Below, piece by piece: positions 27,426 through 37,284 of a DNA stretch of 38,960 nucleotides. Position numbers and translations under genes: made by a program. Source of the stretch: an uncultured Clostridia bacterium (GTDB lineage Bacteria > Bacillota > Clostridia > Oscillospirales > CAG-272). Within the stretch, counting starts at the first letter, position 1, and the number at the start of each line of letters is the position of its first letter. A model generated the notes under the pieces. That model was not told the DNA's origin and did not search any database. It worked only from the letters and a program-made list of their open reading frames with translations. Where the stretch lies: positions 1 through 38,960 of the forward strand of contig CANRVI010000004.1 of NCBI GenBank assembly GCA_947643245.1, written 5' to 3'.

Positions 27426-28343
27426 ATGTATGATATTATAATTGTTGGCGCAGGACCCGCCGGACTTACAGCAGCGCTGTATGCCCGGCGGGCCGAAAAA
27501 CGTGTGCTGATTTTAGAAAAAGACACCTTCGGTGGACAGATCACTTTCTCGCCGAAAATTGAAAATTATCCTGGATATGCCGCGATCAGCGGAAATGAGC
27601 TGGCCGATATGCTCATCGAACAGGTACTGGCGCAAGACGCGGAAATCGAGCTAGGCACTGTAACGAATATTGCCGTCGAAAATGACGGAGCAAAAATCGT
27701 AACTACAGAGGATGACGCCATCTATCGTGCCCGCGCCGTCATTATCGCAAACGGTGCTAGGCATAGAATGCTGGGCATTCCCGGAGAATCTGATCTCGTT
27801 GGCAAAGGCATTTCCTTTTGCGCCGTTTGCGACGGCGCCTTTTATAAAGGAAAGGAAGTAGCCGTAGTAGGCGGCGGAAACACAGCGCTCCAGGAAGCAG
27901 TGCTGCTCTCCGACGGATGCCGAAAAGTAACGGTAATTCAAAATCTGGATCACTTTACTGGGGAAGAAAAGCTGCAAAATATCCTGCGAAAAAAAGATAA
28001 TGTGGAACTGATCACGGGCACTGTAATATCCGATTTTGAAACCGAAGCCGGAGAGTTGACCGCCGTTCGGTGTACCGGTGCTGGCGGCGAATCGTTTACA
28101 AAGGAGCTGGACGGCTTGTTTGTAGCCATCGGCCTTGCGCCAAATAACGAACCCTTTGCAAATATTGCAGACCTGGATGTCGGCGGATACTTTACAGCAG
28201 GAGAAGATTGCCGCACCGCTACCCCGGGAATCTTCATCGCAGGAGATTGCCGGGCAAAACGAATCCGACAGATTACCACAGCCGCGGCGGACGGCTCTAT
28301 CGCTGCCCTCGCCGCCTGCGCATACTTGGATGAACAACCCTAA
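27426..28343 (+). CDS. trxB: Thioredoxin reductase-like FAD-dependent disulfide reductase
   Basis: IIIVGAGPAGLTAALYARRAEKRVLILEK; CAVCDGAFYKGKEVAVVGGGNTALQEA; GIFIAGDCRAKRIRQITTAAADGSIAA. Confidence 0.93.
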   Translation: MYDIIIVGAGPAGLTAALYARRAEKRVLILEKDTFGGQITFSPKIENYPGYAAISGNELADMLIEQVLAQDAEIELGTVTNIAVENDGAKIVTTEDDAIYRARAVIIANGARHRMLGIPGESDLVGKGISFCAVCDGAFYKGKEVAVVGGGNTALQEAVLLSDGCRKVTVIQNLDHFTGEEKLQNILRKKDNVELITGTVISDFETEAGELTAVRCTGAGGESFTKELDGLFVAIGLAPNNEPFANIADLDVGGYFTAGEDCRTATPGIFIAGDCRAKRIRQITTAAADGSIAALAACAYLDEQP

Positions 28344-28362
28344 CTAAAATAAGGGAGGCTGC

Positions 28363-29016
28363 ATGATGTTTACATACTGCTTTTTCGATTTGGACGGTAC
28401 GATTATCGACCCAAAAATCGGCATCACTTCTTCCGTTGCTTATGCCTTGGAAAAGTATGATATTTTCGTGGAGGATAAGGACCAGCTTACTACCTTTATC
28501 GGTCCGCCTCTTCACGAGTCCTTTTGTAAATATTTTGGTTTTTCCAACATGGCGGCATACGACGCTGTAGACAAATACAGAGAATATTACAAGGATACAG
28601 GAATTTTTGAAAATTACCTCTATGACGGAATGGCGGAATTGCTGGAGGGGCTGCAAAAAGCAGGAGTAAAAATCGTTATGGCAACATCTAAGCCAGAAAT
28701 CTTTGCCCGGCAAATTGCAGAATATTTTCACATTGATTCTTATTTTTCCTGTATCACCGGCAGTGAGCTGGATGGAACGCGCGTGGCAAAAAATGAAGTT
28801 ATTGCCTGCGCTATGGAACGCATGGGAATGCTTGACGCCAGCGACGCTGTTATGATTGGAGATCGAATGCACGATATTGTAGGAGCGAAAAAAAACAACA
28901 TGGAGTCCATCGGCGTTCTGTACGGATATGGCAGCCGGCAGGAACTAGAGGATGCAGGCGCGGGACAGATCGTCCGCTCTGTAACAGAACTGAAAACACT
29001 ACTACTATCCGAGTAA
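28363..29016 (+). CDS. HAD-family hydrolase (phosphoglycolate phosphatase-like)
   Basis: FFDLDGTIIDPKIGITSSVAYALEKY; MATSKPEIFA; VMIGDRMHDIVGAKKNNMESIGVLYGYGS. Confidence 0.9.
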   Translation: MMFTYCFFDLDGTIIDPKIGITSSVAYALEKYDIFVEDKDQLTTFIGPPLHESFCKYFGFSNMAAYDAVDKYREYYKDTGIFENYLYDGMAELLEGLQKAGVKIVMATSKPEIFARQIAEYFHIDSYFSCITGSELDGTRVAKNEVIACAMERMGMLDASDAVMIGDRMHDIVGAKKNNMESIGVLYGYGSRQELEDAGAGQIVRSVTELKTLLLSE

Positions 29017-29031
29017 ATTTTTATACAATAA

Positions 29032-29070
29032 AAGAGCTCCTCTGCAGCGTAAAGCTGCAGAGGAGCTCTT
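29032..29070. terminator. Strong hairpin between the HAD gene and the rnpB 3' region
   Basis: AAGAGCTCCTCTGCAGC-GTAAA-GCTGCAGAGGAGCTCTT, 17-bp perfect stem; the minus strand continues TTTATTG. Confidence 0.75.
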
Positions 29071-29210
29071 GCCTTTCGCAAAGAAAATATGCTTCCTCGC
29101 AACAAAAAAATCGTACTACCCCGAAAAAAGCCCATGGACGCCAACTTGTTCCGCTGACGCCCCATAGGTATATGAGCTCCCCCTGCGACGGCCTGGGGAT
29201 ATTCTTTTTA

Positions 29211-29579
29211 TATGGGAAATCTATAAGCCGGGTTCTGTACGGCCAAAGCCGTGGCTGTCATCTATCTCGAATCTGCATTGCTGCAAATCTCCAGCCACCC
29301 GCAGACACTGGCGCCGGGCCGGCGTGGATTTTAAAGAAATCCGGTCTGCATACGGTGTTGCATCGAATAGGGTTTACATTTGCACACAGTTGCCTGTCGT
29401 GCCGGTGAGCTCTTACCTCGCCTTTCCATCCTTACCGCAAAACGCGGCGGTCTATTTCTGTTGCACTTTCCCGGAGGTTTCCCTCGGCGGACGTTATCCG
29501 TTATTCTGCCCTTTGAAGCCCGGACTTTCCTCACGCTGATACCTTTCGGCCCCACAGCGCGCGACAGCCCGATTTCCCA
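29211..29579 (-). ncRNA. rnpB: RNase P RNA, bacterial type
   Basis: Minus strand contains GAGGAAAGTCCGGGCTTC, CAGAATAACGG, GGTAAGAGCTCACCGG and 3' CAGAACCCGGCTTATAG; the ends pair as GGGAAATC/GATTTCCC. Confidence 0.95.
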
Positions 29580-29584
29580 TAAAG

Positions 29585-29613
29585 ATTTTACTATAGGATG
29601 TCAGACTTGTCAA
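29585..29613 (-). promoter_or_regulatory. sigma-A-type promoter of rnpB inside the 3' end of the yitT-like ORF
   Basis: Reverse complement TTGACA (29613-29608), 17 nt, TAAAAT (29590-29585), just upstream of the rnpB 5' end. Confidence 0.75.
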
Positions 29614-30505
29614 GCCATTTATCCCCTTTGCTAAAGGAGAATCCGTTTCCGTTTACCTCCCCCACCTTACTGATTATCATAAACGCATCCGGATCTACGT
29701 CTAAAATCGTCTTTTTAGCTCTGGCAAGCTGACGGCTGGAAACTACTGTCAGTACCACGTCACAGGACTCGCCGGACAGCCCGCGTTTGCCGGACAAAAG
29801 TGTCACTCCTCTGTGCAGTTCGGTAAGTACCGCATCCCGTATTTCTCTTGTACAGGAGGTAATCACCTGAATTTGCATTTTTCCGTTGCCCATCATCATA
29901 ACCTGATTAATTACAAAGGAATAAACTACCACCATCAAAATCCCGTATAGCGCCTGCCGCACAGAGGATATCGGCAATTGAATGCAAATCACTGTTGCAT
30001 CAATAATGCAAAGCATAGTCCCTACAGGGAATCCTGTCCATTTGTTTATGATCAGCGGCGGAATATCCATTCCTCCAGTAGAAGAATCTGTCCGTGCTAC
30101 CATTCCCACAGCAAATCCAATCATTACACCAGCTGCGGCAGCGCACAAAACCAAATCGTTTTCAATCAGCACTACATCCGCAAATACTTTTTGAAATATG
30201 TAGAGAAATCCCGGATATAAAACAGTGCTGGCAGCTGTAGTTACACAGAAATGTTTGCCCAGCACTGCAGAACCCCATATAAACAACGCAATATTTATAA
30301 AGAACACAAAATAGGACATCTCTATTCCGGTAACTTTTCCGATCATAATGGAAATACCGGTAACGCCGCCTGTAACCAGCCCCGACGGCATAACAAACAA
30401 AACAATGGCCAACGCATACATTGCGTTTCCACCTACCAAAATCAGATCCTTCCCAATCATTCCGAGAATTTTCTGCCTTTTTGTAATTTCTCCGTTAGCT
30501 CCCAT
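29591..30505 (-). CDS. YitT-family membrane protein (DUF161/DUF2179)
   Basis: LILVGGNAMYALAIVLFVMPSGLVTGGVTGISIMIGKVTGIE...RTDSSTGGMDIPPLIINKWTGFPVG; C-terminal cytoplasmic domain. Start likely MGANGEITK. Confidence 0.9.
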   Translation of the reverse strand: MGANGEITKRQKILGMIGKDLILVGGNAMYALAIVLFVMPSGLVTGGVTGISIMIGKVTGIEMSYFVFFINIALFIWGSAVLGKHFCVTTAASTVLYPGFLYIFQKVFADVVLIENDLVLCAAAAGVMIGFAVGMVARTDSSTGGMDIPPLIINKWTGFPVGTMLCIIDATVICIQLPISSVRQALYGILMVVVYSFVINQVMMMGNGKMQIQVITSCTREIRDAVLTELHRGVTLLSGKRGLSGESCDVVLTVVSSRQLARAKKTILDVDPDAFMIISKVGEVNGNGFSFSKGDKWLDKSDIL

Positions 30506-30719
30506 ACTTCCCAACTTTATTTTTATAAAAATAGAGCGGCAGGAAATCTGTCATTTTTCTCTACCGCAAATCAAATGATAGCATAAATCCCTCCCTTCTG
30601 TCAATACAGAATTTTACAGATTTTTCATTGTTAAAATCCCTATTATTCTTGTACAATGCCCCAAAATATGGTATGATAATATGATTTATAAATTATGATT
30701 CTATTTTGCGAGGTTGTGT

Positions 30720-32372
30720 ATGAGCAATGTTCTTATAAAACCTATCCCCCAAACGGAAAAATGCTTTTTAGACGAGTCTATTCAGGATAAGATGGAGTAT
30801 CCCAGAGGCTCAATGCTTCTTGGAGAGCGGTTCAGTTTTCAGCTGGCCTTTCAGTTGGATGAAGGTGATCCTATGCGTAAAGTCGGCTTTCTATCCGTAG
30901 AAGGCCCAATCGCCCCCTATATCACCTTCCAACGCGTGGATAACGTACCTGTGCGCAATCCACTTTACTGTGGAAAGGACGACGGAAAGTATCTGCGCAC
31001 CCAGCCGGGACTTTACCCCGACCTGCTTCGTCCGATTACAGATAAAAACTGGATTTATATTACAAAAGAACTGCAAGCCCTTTGGATTGATATCCGGGTG
31101 CCGGAGAATATGGAAGGCGGAGCATACCCCATTCACTTCGTTTTGCGGGGTCACGAAAATGAGCTGCTTGCGCAGACAGATTTCACAGTCGAAATCATCC
31201 CTGCTGTTCTGCCCAAACAAACGCTGCAGATGACCCAGTGGTTCCACCCCGACTGTCTGGCTGCATATTATCATGTGGACATTTTTTCCGACCGCCACTG
31301 GGAAATCATGGAGTCTTTTCTCCAAACTGCCGTAGATAACGGGATTAATATGATTCTTACCCCTGTATTCACTCCGCCACTGGACACCGCCAAAGGCCAT
31401 GAGCGTCCCACCGTACAGCTGGTAGATGTAACAAAAATGGGGGATGGCTGGTCTTTTGGCTTTGAAAAACTGCGTAGATGGGTAGCCATGTGCGACAAAG
31501 TAGGCGTACAGTATTTTGAAATTTCTCACCTGTTCACCCAATGGGGCGCCCATCACGCTCCTAAAATCATGGCAAATACAGATGTGGGATATCAGCAGAT
31601 ATTTGGCTGGGATACCGATGCGGCAGGAGCAGACTATCGTAGCTTTCTAAACGCATTTCTGCCAGCACTTGTTGCAGAGATGAATCGGTTGGGAGCAGGA
31701 AACCGCATGGTATTCCATTTATCGGACGAGCCTGGCGGCGACAAGCTGGAAAGCTATCTTGCCGCAAAGGAAGGCGTGAAGGATGCTCTGTCTGGGCAAA
31801 CTGTTATGGATGCTCTCTCCGATTTCAGCTTTTACGAAAAGGGAGCAGTGGAAACGCCTGTTGTATCCATTGATCACATTGAGCCATATTTGGAGGCAGG
31901 GCTGGATAATCTGTGGGCGTATTACTGCTGCTGCCAATGTGAGCAAGTATCCAACCGGTTTCTATCCATGTCTACCGCACGAAACCGAGCCATCGGCGCT
32001 CAACTCTATAAATACAACATTGCAGGATTTCTCCAGTGGGGATACAATTTCTACTTCACGGAAGGATCTATGGAATTCTGTGATCCTTATATGTGTACAG
32101 ACGGGGGATACTGGGTTCCCGCTGGAGATGCGTTCTCCGTATATCCTGCCCCGGACGGTACAGCATATGAAACCATTCATCTGTTGGGCTTCACGGCAGC
32201 CCTCTATGATATGCGTGCCTTTGCTTTGGCAGAAAGACTCTGTGGACGGCAAGCTGTAATGGATATTTTAGAGTCCCGTGGGGAAATTACATTTAAGCAG
32301 TACCCTACTGATCAAGCCTTTGTTCTGGAAGTCCGTGAGAAAATCAACCGCCTTATCGCGGAAAATATATAA
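30720..32372 (+). CDS. DUF4091 / GH123-like protein
   Basis: 552 aa; WIDIRVPENMEGGAYPIHFVLRG, MTQWFHPDCLAAYYHVDIFSDRHWEIMESFLQTAVDNGINMILTPVFTPPLDT, MVFHLSDEPGGDKLESYLAAKE. Confidence 0.75.
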   Translation: MSNVLIKPIPQTEKCFLDESIQDKMEYPRGSMLLGERFSFQLAFQLDEGDPMRKVGFLSVEGPIAPYITFQRVDNVPVRNPLYCGKDDGKYLRTQPGLYPDLLRPITDKNWIYITKELQALWIDIRVPENMEGGAYPIHFVLRGHENELLAQTDFTVEIIPAVLPKQTLQMTQWFHPDCLAAYYHVDIFSDRHWEIMESFLQTAVDNGINMILTPVFTPPLDTAKGHERPTVQLVDVTKMGDGWSFGFEKLRRWVAMCDKVGVQYFEISHLFTQWGAHHAPKIMANTDVGYQQIFGWDTDAAGADYRSFLNAFLPALVAEMNRLGAGNRMVFHLSDEPGGDKLESYLAAKEGVKDALSGQTVMDALSDFSFYEKGAVETPVVSIDHIEPYLEAGLDNLWAYYCCCQCEQVSNRFLSMSTARNRAIGAQLYKYNIAGFLQWGYNFYFTEGSMEFCDPYMCTDGGYWVPAGDAFSVYPAPDGTAYETIHLLGFTAALYDMRAFALAERLCGRQAVMDILESRGEITFKQYPTDQAFVLEVREKINRLIAENI

Positions 32373-32393
32373 TTAGAAATTGGAGAGAAACAT

Positions 32394-34046
32394 ATGAAAA
32401 AGCTGACAAATCTGCAAAATCCCATACAGGTCAAGGGGCCTGTCCTCACCATTGTAATGGACGGTGTAGGTCTTGCCCCCGCAGGAGATGGCAATGCTGT
32501 ACAGCGGGCATACACCCCCACCCTGGATAGAATCATGAAAGAATACCCGATGGTACAGCTGAAAGCCCATGGCACCGCTGTTGGTCTTCCCTCCGACGAG
32601 GATATGGGCAACTCAGAGGTAGGTCACAATGCCCTTGGCTCCGGTCAAGTTTTTGCCCAAGGTGCAAAGCTTGTAACCGCGTCCATTGAATCCGGCAAAC
32701 TCTTTGCCTCCGACGCATGGAAGCAGGAAGTGGACAACGTAAAAAATAGCGGCGGCACCCTGCACTTTTTGGGTCTGTTCTCCGATGGAAATGTCCACTC
32801 TCATATCGATCACCTGAAGGCGCTGATCAACCATGCGAAAGAGGATGGCGTGAAACGCGTGCGCATTCATATTCTGCTGGATGGACGGGATGTAGGAGAA
32901 ACCTCTGCCCTGGATTATGTAAATCCCTTTGAAGCCTTTTTGGATACCCTGCGCAGTGAAGACTTTGATATTATGATCGCCTCCGGCGGCGGGCGTATGA
33001 ACATCACGATGGACCGATATGAAGCAAACTGGGCTATGGTGGAAAAAGGCTGGCAGACACATGTGCTGGGCGAAGGACGGCAGTTTGCCAGCGCGGCAGA
33101 AGCAATCGAAACCTACCGCAGCGAAAGCCCTGTTATTGATCAGGATCTTCCTCCTTTTGTAATTGCTAAGGACGGCGTTCCCGTAGGTACTGTTGAAGAC
33201 GGAGACAGCGTGATCTTCTTTAACTTCCGAGGCGACCGTTCCATTGAAATTTCCAAAGCTTTTGAAGGCGGCAGTGAGTTTAACGCCTTTGACCGTAAAC
33301 GGGTGCCGAATGTTGTATATGCAGGTATGCTGGAATATGACGGTGACCTTCATATTCCCTCCAGATATCTGGTATCCCCTCCTGAAATCACCAACACTAT
33401 GGGTGAATATCTGGCAGATACAGGCGTAGCACAATATGCAATTTCCGAGACGCAAAAATACGGACATGTAACCTATTTCTGGAACGGAAATAAATCCGGC
33501 AAATTTTCAGAGGAACTGGAAACCTACGTAGAAATCCCCTCGGATGTAGTGCCCTTTGAACAGCGGCCCTGGATGAAGTGTGCTGAAATTGCCGATACGC
33601 TTATCGATGCCATGCGTAGTGGAAAGTATCCCTGCATGCGTGTGAATTTCCCCAATGGAGACATGGTAGGACATACCGGCAGCCTTGAAGCCACCATCTG
33701 TACAATGGAAGCCTTGGATCTTCAGCTGGCACGGATCCTGCAGGTTGTAGACGAACTACAGGGCGTAGCGTTGATCACGGCAGACCACGGTAATGCGGAC
33801 GAAATGTATGAAACCGATAAAAAGGGCGCACCCAAAGCGGATGCGAACGGATGCTATAAGGCCAAAACCAGTCATACGCTGAATCCTGTTCCCTTTATTG
33901 TGTATGATAATTTTTACAAAGATCGGTATACTGTCAAAGCAGACCAAGATTCGTTAGGGTTGTCCAATGTTGCAGCCACCGTAGTAAATATGCTGGGATA
34001 CGAAGCTCCCGATATGTGGGATGCATCTATTATTACGTTGAAATAA
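32394..34046 (+). CDS. gpmI: 2,3-bisphosphoglycerate-independent phosphoglycerate mutase
   Basis: VLTIVMDGVGLAPAGDGNAVQRAYTPTLD; GLPSDEDMGNSEVGHNALGSGQ; ILLDGRDVGETSAL; NFPNGDMVGHTGSLEAT; ITADHGNADEM. Confidence 0.95.
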   Translation: MKKLTNLQNPIQVKGPVLTIVMDGVGLAPAGDGNAVQRAYTPTLDRIMKEYPMVQLKAHGTAVGLPSDEDMGNSEVGHNALGSGQVFAQGAKLVTASIESGKLFASDAWKQEVDNVKNSGGTLHFLGLFSDGNVHSHIDHLKALINHAKEDGVKRVRIHILLDGRDVGETSALDYVNPFEAFLDTLRSEDFDIMIASGGGRMNITMDRYEANWAMVEKGWQTHVLGEGRQFASAAEAIETYRSESPVIDQDLPPFVIAKDGVPVGTVEDGDSVIFFNFRGDRSIEISKAFEGGSEFNAFDRKRVPNVVYAGMLEYDGDLHIPSRYLVSPPEITNTMGEYLADTGVAQYAISETQKYGHVTYFWNGNKSGKFSEELETYVEIPSDVVPFEQRPWMKCAEIADTLIDAMRSGKYPCMRVNFPNGDMVGHTGSLEATICTMEALDLQLARILQVVDELQGVALITADHGNADEMYETDKKGAPKADANGCYKAKTSHTLNPVPFIVYDNFYKDRYTVKADQDSLGLSNVAATVVNMLGYEAPDMWDASIITLK

Positions 34047-34050
34047 TAGA

Positions 34051-34080
34051 AAAGAGACGCTAAAAAGCGTCTCTTTTTTT
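34051..34080 (+). terminator. Rho-independent terminator of gpmI
   Basis: AAAGAGACGCT-AAAA-AGCGTCTCTTT followed by Ts. Confidence 0.92.
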
Positions 34081-34140
34081 ATTCTCATACAGTAAACTCT
34101 CTTCCGCCTGTTTACTTTTTCCTATCATTTTCTGTTTTAT

Positions 34141-34177
34141 AAAAAACAAGTCCAGAAAGGCTACGCATTTCTGGACT
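34141..34177 (-). terminator. Rho-independent terminator of the infB operon
   Basis: Minus strand AGTCCAGAAA-TGCGTAGCC-TTTCTGGACT followed by TGTTTTTT. Confidence 0.85.
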
Positions 34178-34188
34178 TTCCTATTCCC

Positions 34189-36891
34189 TTATCGGGCCAC
34201 TTCTTCCATGATAAACGCTTCCAGAATATCGCCCTCTTTAATATCGTTGAATTTCTCCAATCCGATACCACATTCATATCCCTGCTGCACTTCCTTCGCA
34301 TCGTCCTTGAAGCGGCGCAAAGAAGAAATTTTATCTTCTGCCACAACGATACCGTCCCGTACAACACGAATTTGTGCATTCCGGGCAATCATGCCGTCCT
34401 GGACATAAGACCCGGCGATAATACCAACATTAGGTACTCGAATTGTCTGCCGTACCTGGGCCTGACCAATTACCTTCTCCACAAACTCAGGCGCCAACAT
34501 ACCCTTGGTAGCAGCGGTGATTTCTTCAATACACTCGTAAATGATCCGGTATGTGCGAATGTCTACTTTTTGCCGTTGCGCAGAATCAATGGCACCCTTG
34601 TCAGGACGAACATTAAATCCAACAATGATTGCATTGGAAGCTGCGGCAAGCATAACATCGCTTTCTGTAATACCGCCTACGGCAGAGTGGATCACACGAA
34701 CTCGTACCTCTTCGTTGGAGATTTTCTCCAGAGACTGCTTCACTGCTTCTGCTGATCCGCCTACATCTGCCTTTACAATAATGTTCAATTCCTGAACGCC
34801 TTCTTTAATTTGAGCAAACAAATCGTCCAAATTCACCTTGGAATTGATACGAAATTCTTCTTCCTTTGCTTTTGCACGACGCTGGTCTGCCAGTGTTCTA
34901 GCCATACGTTCATCTTCCACTGCGTTAAATTCATCACCAGCAAGGGGGACTTCTGCAAGACCAATAATCTCTACAGGAACAGAGGGGCCTGCTTCCTTTA
35001 GTGCCTGCCCTTTGTCGTTGGTCATCGCACGTACACGGCCAACGGAAGTACCTGCAATCACAATATCTCCAGCATGCAATGTACCATTTTGCACCAAAAC
35101 AGTAGCAACAGGACCGCGTCCCTTATCCAGCTGCGCTTCAATTACGATACCTTTCGCACGACGTGCGGGATTTGCCCTATATTCTTTCACTTCTGCAATT
35201 AAGAGAATGTTTTCCAAAAGATCCTGAATGCCGTCTCCAGTCAGCGCGGAAACAGGCACGCACATCACATCGCCGCCCCATTCTTCCGGAACCAAATTGT
35301 AGTTGGTCAGTGCGGACTTAACTGCGTCCGGATTTGCCCCCGGTTTATCCATCTTATTGATAGCGACAATAATTTCTACTCCGGCAGCTTGCGCATGATT
35401 AATAGCCTCTACCGTCTGGGGCATAATACCATCGTCTGCAGCAACCACCAAAATAGCAATATCGGTCGCCTGCGCGCCACGGGCACGCATAGCAGTAAAT
35501 GCTTCGTGACCAGGCGTATCTAAGAAGGTAATTTCTTTATCGTTAACGCTTACTCTATAAGCGCCAATGTGCTGTGTAATACCGCCGGCTTCTCCGCTGG
35601 TTACGCTGGTATGGCGAATGGCATCCAGAAGAGAGGTTTTACCATGGTCAACGTGTCCCATTACACAAACCACAGGCGCACGCTCCACAAGTTCCCCGCT
35701 GTCATCCTCATCTTCATTAAACAGCTTTTCCTCGATTGTGACAACGACTTCCTTAGTAACTTGAGCACCTAATTCTTCTGCAACCAAAAATGCGGTATCA
35801 AAGTCAATAATTTGATTGACTGTAACAATGCTGCCCATAAGCATGAGTCGTTTCACCACTTCCGCCGCGGTAACCTTCAGTCTGGAAGCAAGCTCGCCCA
35901 CAGAAATTTCATCGGGAACAGTGATTTTCAGCGGCTGTTTTTTTGCCTCCATCGCAGCTTTACGGCGCAGTTTCTCCATTGCGGCGCTTTCTTTATTTCT
36001 ATTCTTAGAAGAACGCACATCCCGGGTATTTTGCTTTTTCAGCTTCTGCTTACCTGCCGCCAGCTGATCCCGGTTGGTCTCCGGTGCAAACTTTTCCAAT
36101 CTTTCATCATATTTGGACAGGTTGACAGAAACAGTGCGCGTATCTACAACCCGGGTTGTTCCGGTTCTCTTCCGCTCGTTTGCGGGTGCATTCTGCTTTG
36201 CTTTTTGCTTGGACATAGTAGTCTGATCCGGCGTAAAATTGCGGCTCTGCCCCTGGGCCGCGGCATCCTGCCGTTGCTGCTGCAGCGTTTGCTGAATCTT
36301 TTGACTCACATTTTGCGCGCCGCGTTTTTGATTGGATTTTTCTGCTGATGCATTCTGCGGTGCCTTAGGCGCAGGTGTAGACGGCTTCGGCTGGCTATGC
36401 GCCTGCTGCTTGGATGCAGCCGCCTCCCTTTGCGCTTTCTTAGCTGCCTCTTCTGCTTCCGCTCTGGCACGGGCTGCAGCTGCAGCTTTCAAGAGCGCGG
36501 CATCTTTTGCTTTTTCTCTTGCAATGGCTTCTGCTTTTTCTCGTTCTTCTGCTTCTTTAGCAGCTTTTTCCTGAGCAGCTTTTTTCGCCTCTTCGGCAGC
36601 GCGGCGCGCCGCTTCTTCCTCTGCCTTTCTCTTTTCAGCGGCAAGCTGTGCCGCCTTGCTCATTCTGACAGTGGGGATGCGGGTTTTGCCATGGAGATAC
36701 CCTTCAATATCCACAATTTGATTCTCTTTTGTAAGCGTGTCCAGAAAGAGGTTAAACTCCTCCGGCTCCAAATTGGTCATGGATTTTTTACCGGTGATCC
36801 CTTTCTCCTCCAGCGCTGTAATGAGATCTTTACTTTTGATATCAAAGTCCTTTGCAAGTTGGTTAATACGGAACATTGGGGCTTGTGCCAT
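34189..36891 (-). CDS. infB: Translation initiation factor IF-2
   Basis: IF2_N repeats, Ala/Lys/Glu/Gln-rich linker, GTPase [35 protein letters not shown]. Confidence 0.98.
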   Translation of the reverse strand: MAQAPMFRINQLAKDFDIKSKDLITALEEKGITGKKSMTNLEPEEFNLFLDTLTKENQIVDIEGYLHGKTRIPTVRMSKAAQLAAEKRKAEEEAARRAAEEAKKAAQEKAAKEAEEREKAEAIAREKAKDAALLKAAAAARARAEAEEAAKKAQREAAASKQQAHSQPKPSTPAPKAPQNASAEKSNQKRGAQNVSQKIQQTLQQQRQDAAAQGQSRNFTPDQTTMSKQKAKQNAPANERKRTGTTRVVDTRTVSVNLSKYDERLEKFAPETNRDQLAAGKQKLKKQNTRDVRSSKNRNKESAAMEKLRRKAAMEAKKQPLKITVPDEISVGELASRLKVTAAEVVKRLMLMGSIVTVNQIIDFDTAFLVAEELGAQVTKEVVVTIEEKLFNEDEDDSGELVERAPVVCVMGHVDHGKTSLLDAIRHTSVTSGEAGGITQHIGAYRVSVNDKEITFLDTPGHEAFTAMRARGAQATDIAILVVAADDGIMPQTVEAINHAQAAGVEIIVAINKMDKPGANPDAVKSALTNYNLVPEEWGGDVMCVPVSALTGDGIQDLLENILLIAEVKEYRANPARRAKGIVIEAQLDKGRGPVATVLVQNGTLHAGDIVIAGTSVGRVRAMTNDKGQALKEAGPSVPVEIIGLAEVPLAGDEFNAVEDERMARTLADQRRAKAKEEEFRINSKVNLDDLFAQIKEGVQELNIIVKADVGGSAEAVKQSLEKISNEEVRVRVIHSAVGGITESDVMLAAASNAIIVGFNVRPDKGAIDSAQRQKVDIRTYRIIYECIEEITAATKGMLAPEFVEKVIGQAQVRQTIRVPNVGIIAGSYVQDGMIARNAQIRVVRDGIVVAEDKISSLRRFKDDAKEVQQGYECGIGLEKFNDIKEGDILEAFIMEEVAR

Positions 36892-36975
36892 ATTTTTCTA
36901 CCTTTTCCCCTAGGGGGAATCCTTTCCTGTCAGTTTTTCGCTGATTATATCATCTGCCACAGCAGATCGATTTGC

Positions 36976-37284
36976 TTATTTCATAGACTCCCGCATTGCT
37001 GCGGCAAATCCTTTGTCTGTTACAGCTACCGCCGCAACAGGGGCTTCCTTACCTACTGCCTGGGCCAATTCTTCCATCGTACAGTCTATGCGGACTGCAT
37101 CCACACCATAAAAGCTACTTTTATCCAGCACCTGCTTGGCTGTGCGGTCAGAGACATCCGCCGCCAGAAGCACCAGCTTCGCCTGTCTTCGTCTAATGGA
37201 GGTCAAAACCAGATCTGTGCCAAGAATCAAGCCTCTTGCCGCCCAGGCGAATCCAATATATTTCTGCAGTTTACTTTGCATCAC
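36976..37284 (-). CDS. L7Ae-family ribosomal/K-turn-binding protein (YlxQ-like)
   Basis: YIGFAWAARGLILGTDLVLTSIRRRQAKLVLLAADVSDRTAKQVLDKSSFYGV; between ylxR and infB. Confidence 0.88.
   Translation of the reverse strand: MMQSKLQKYIGFAWAARGLILGTDLVLTSIRRRQAKLVLLAADVSDRTAKQVLDKSSFYGVDAVRIDCTMEELAQAVGKEAPVAAVAVTDKGFAAAMRESMK

Noticed and set aside
27651-28337. 228-aa minus-strand ORF
   Set aside because: Antisense to trxB; composition typical of a shadow frame.
28740-29165. 141-aa minus-strand ORF spanning the HAD gene end and the rnpB trailer
   Set aside because: Low-complexity Leu/Ser-rich shadow frame; no domain recognised.
29172-29634. Plus- and minus-strand ORFs of 71-84 aa
   Set aside because: They lie on RNase P RNA, so they are not protein genes.
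32613-33467. 284-aa minus-strand ORF
   Set aside because: Fully antisense to gpmI, which has strong family motifs; no recognisable domain in the antisense frame.
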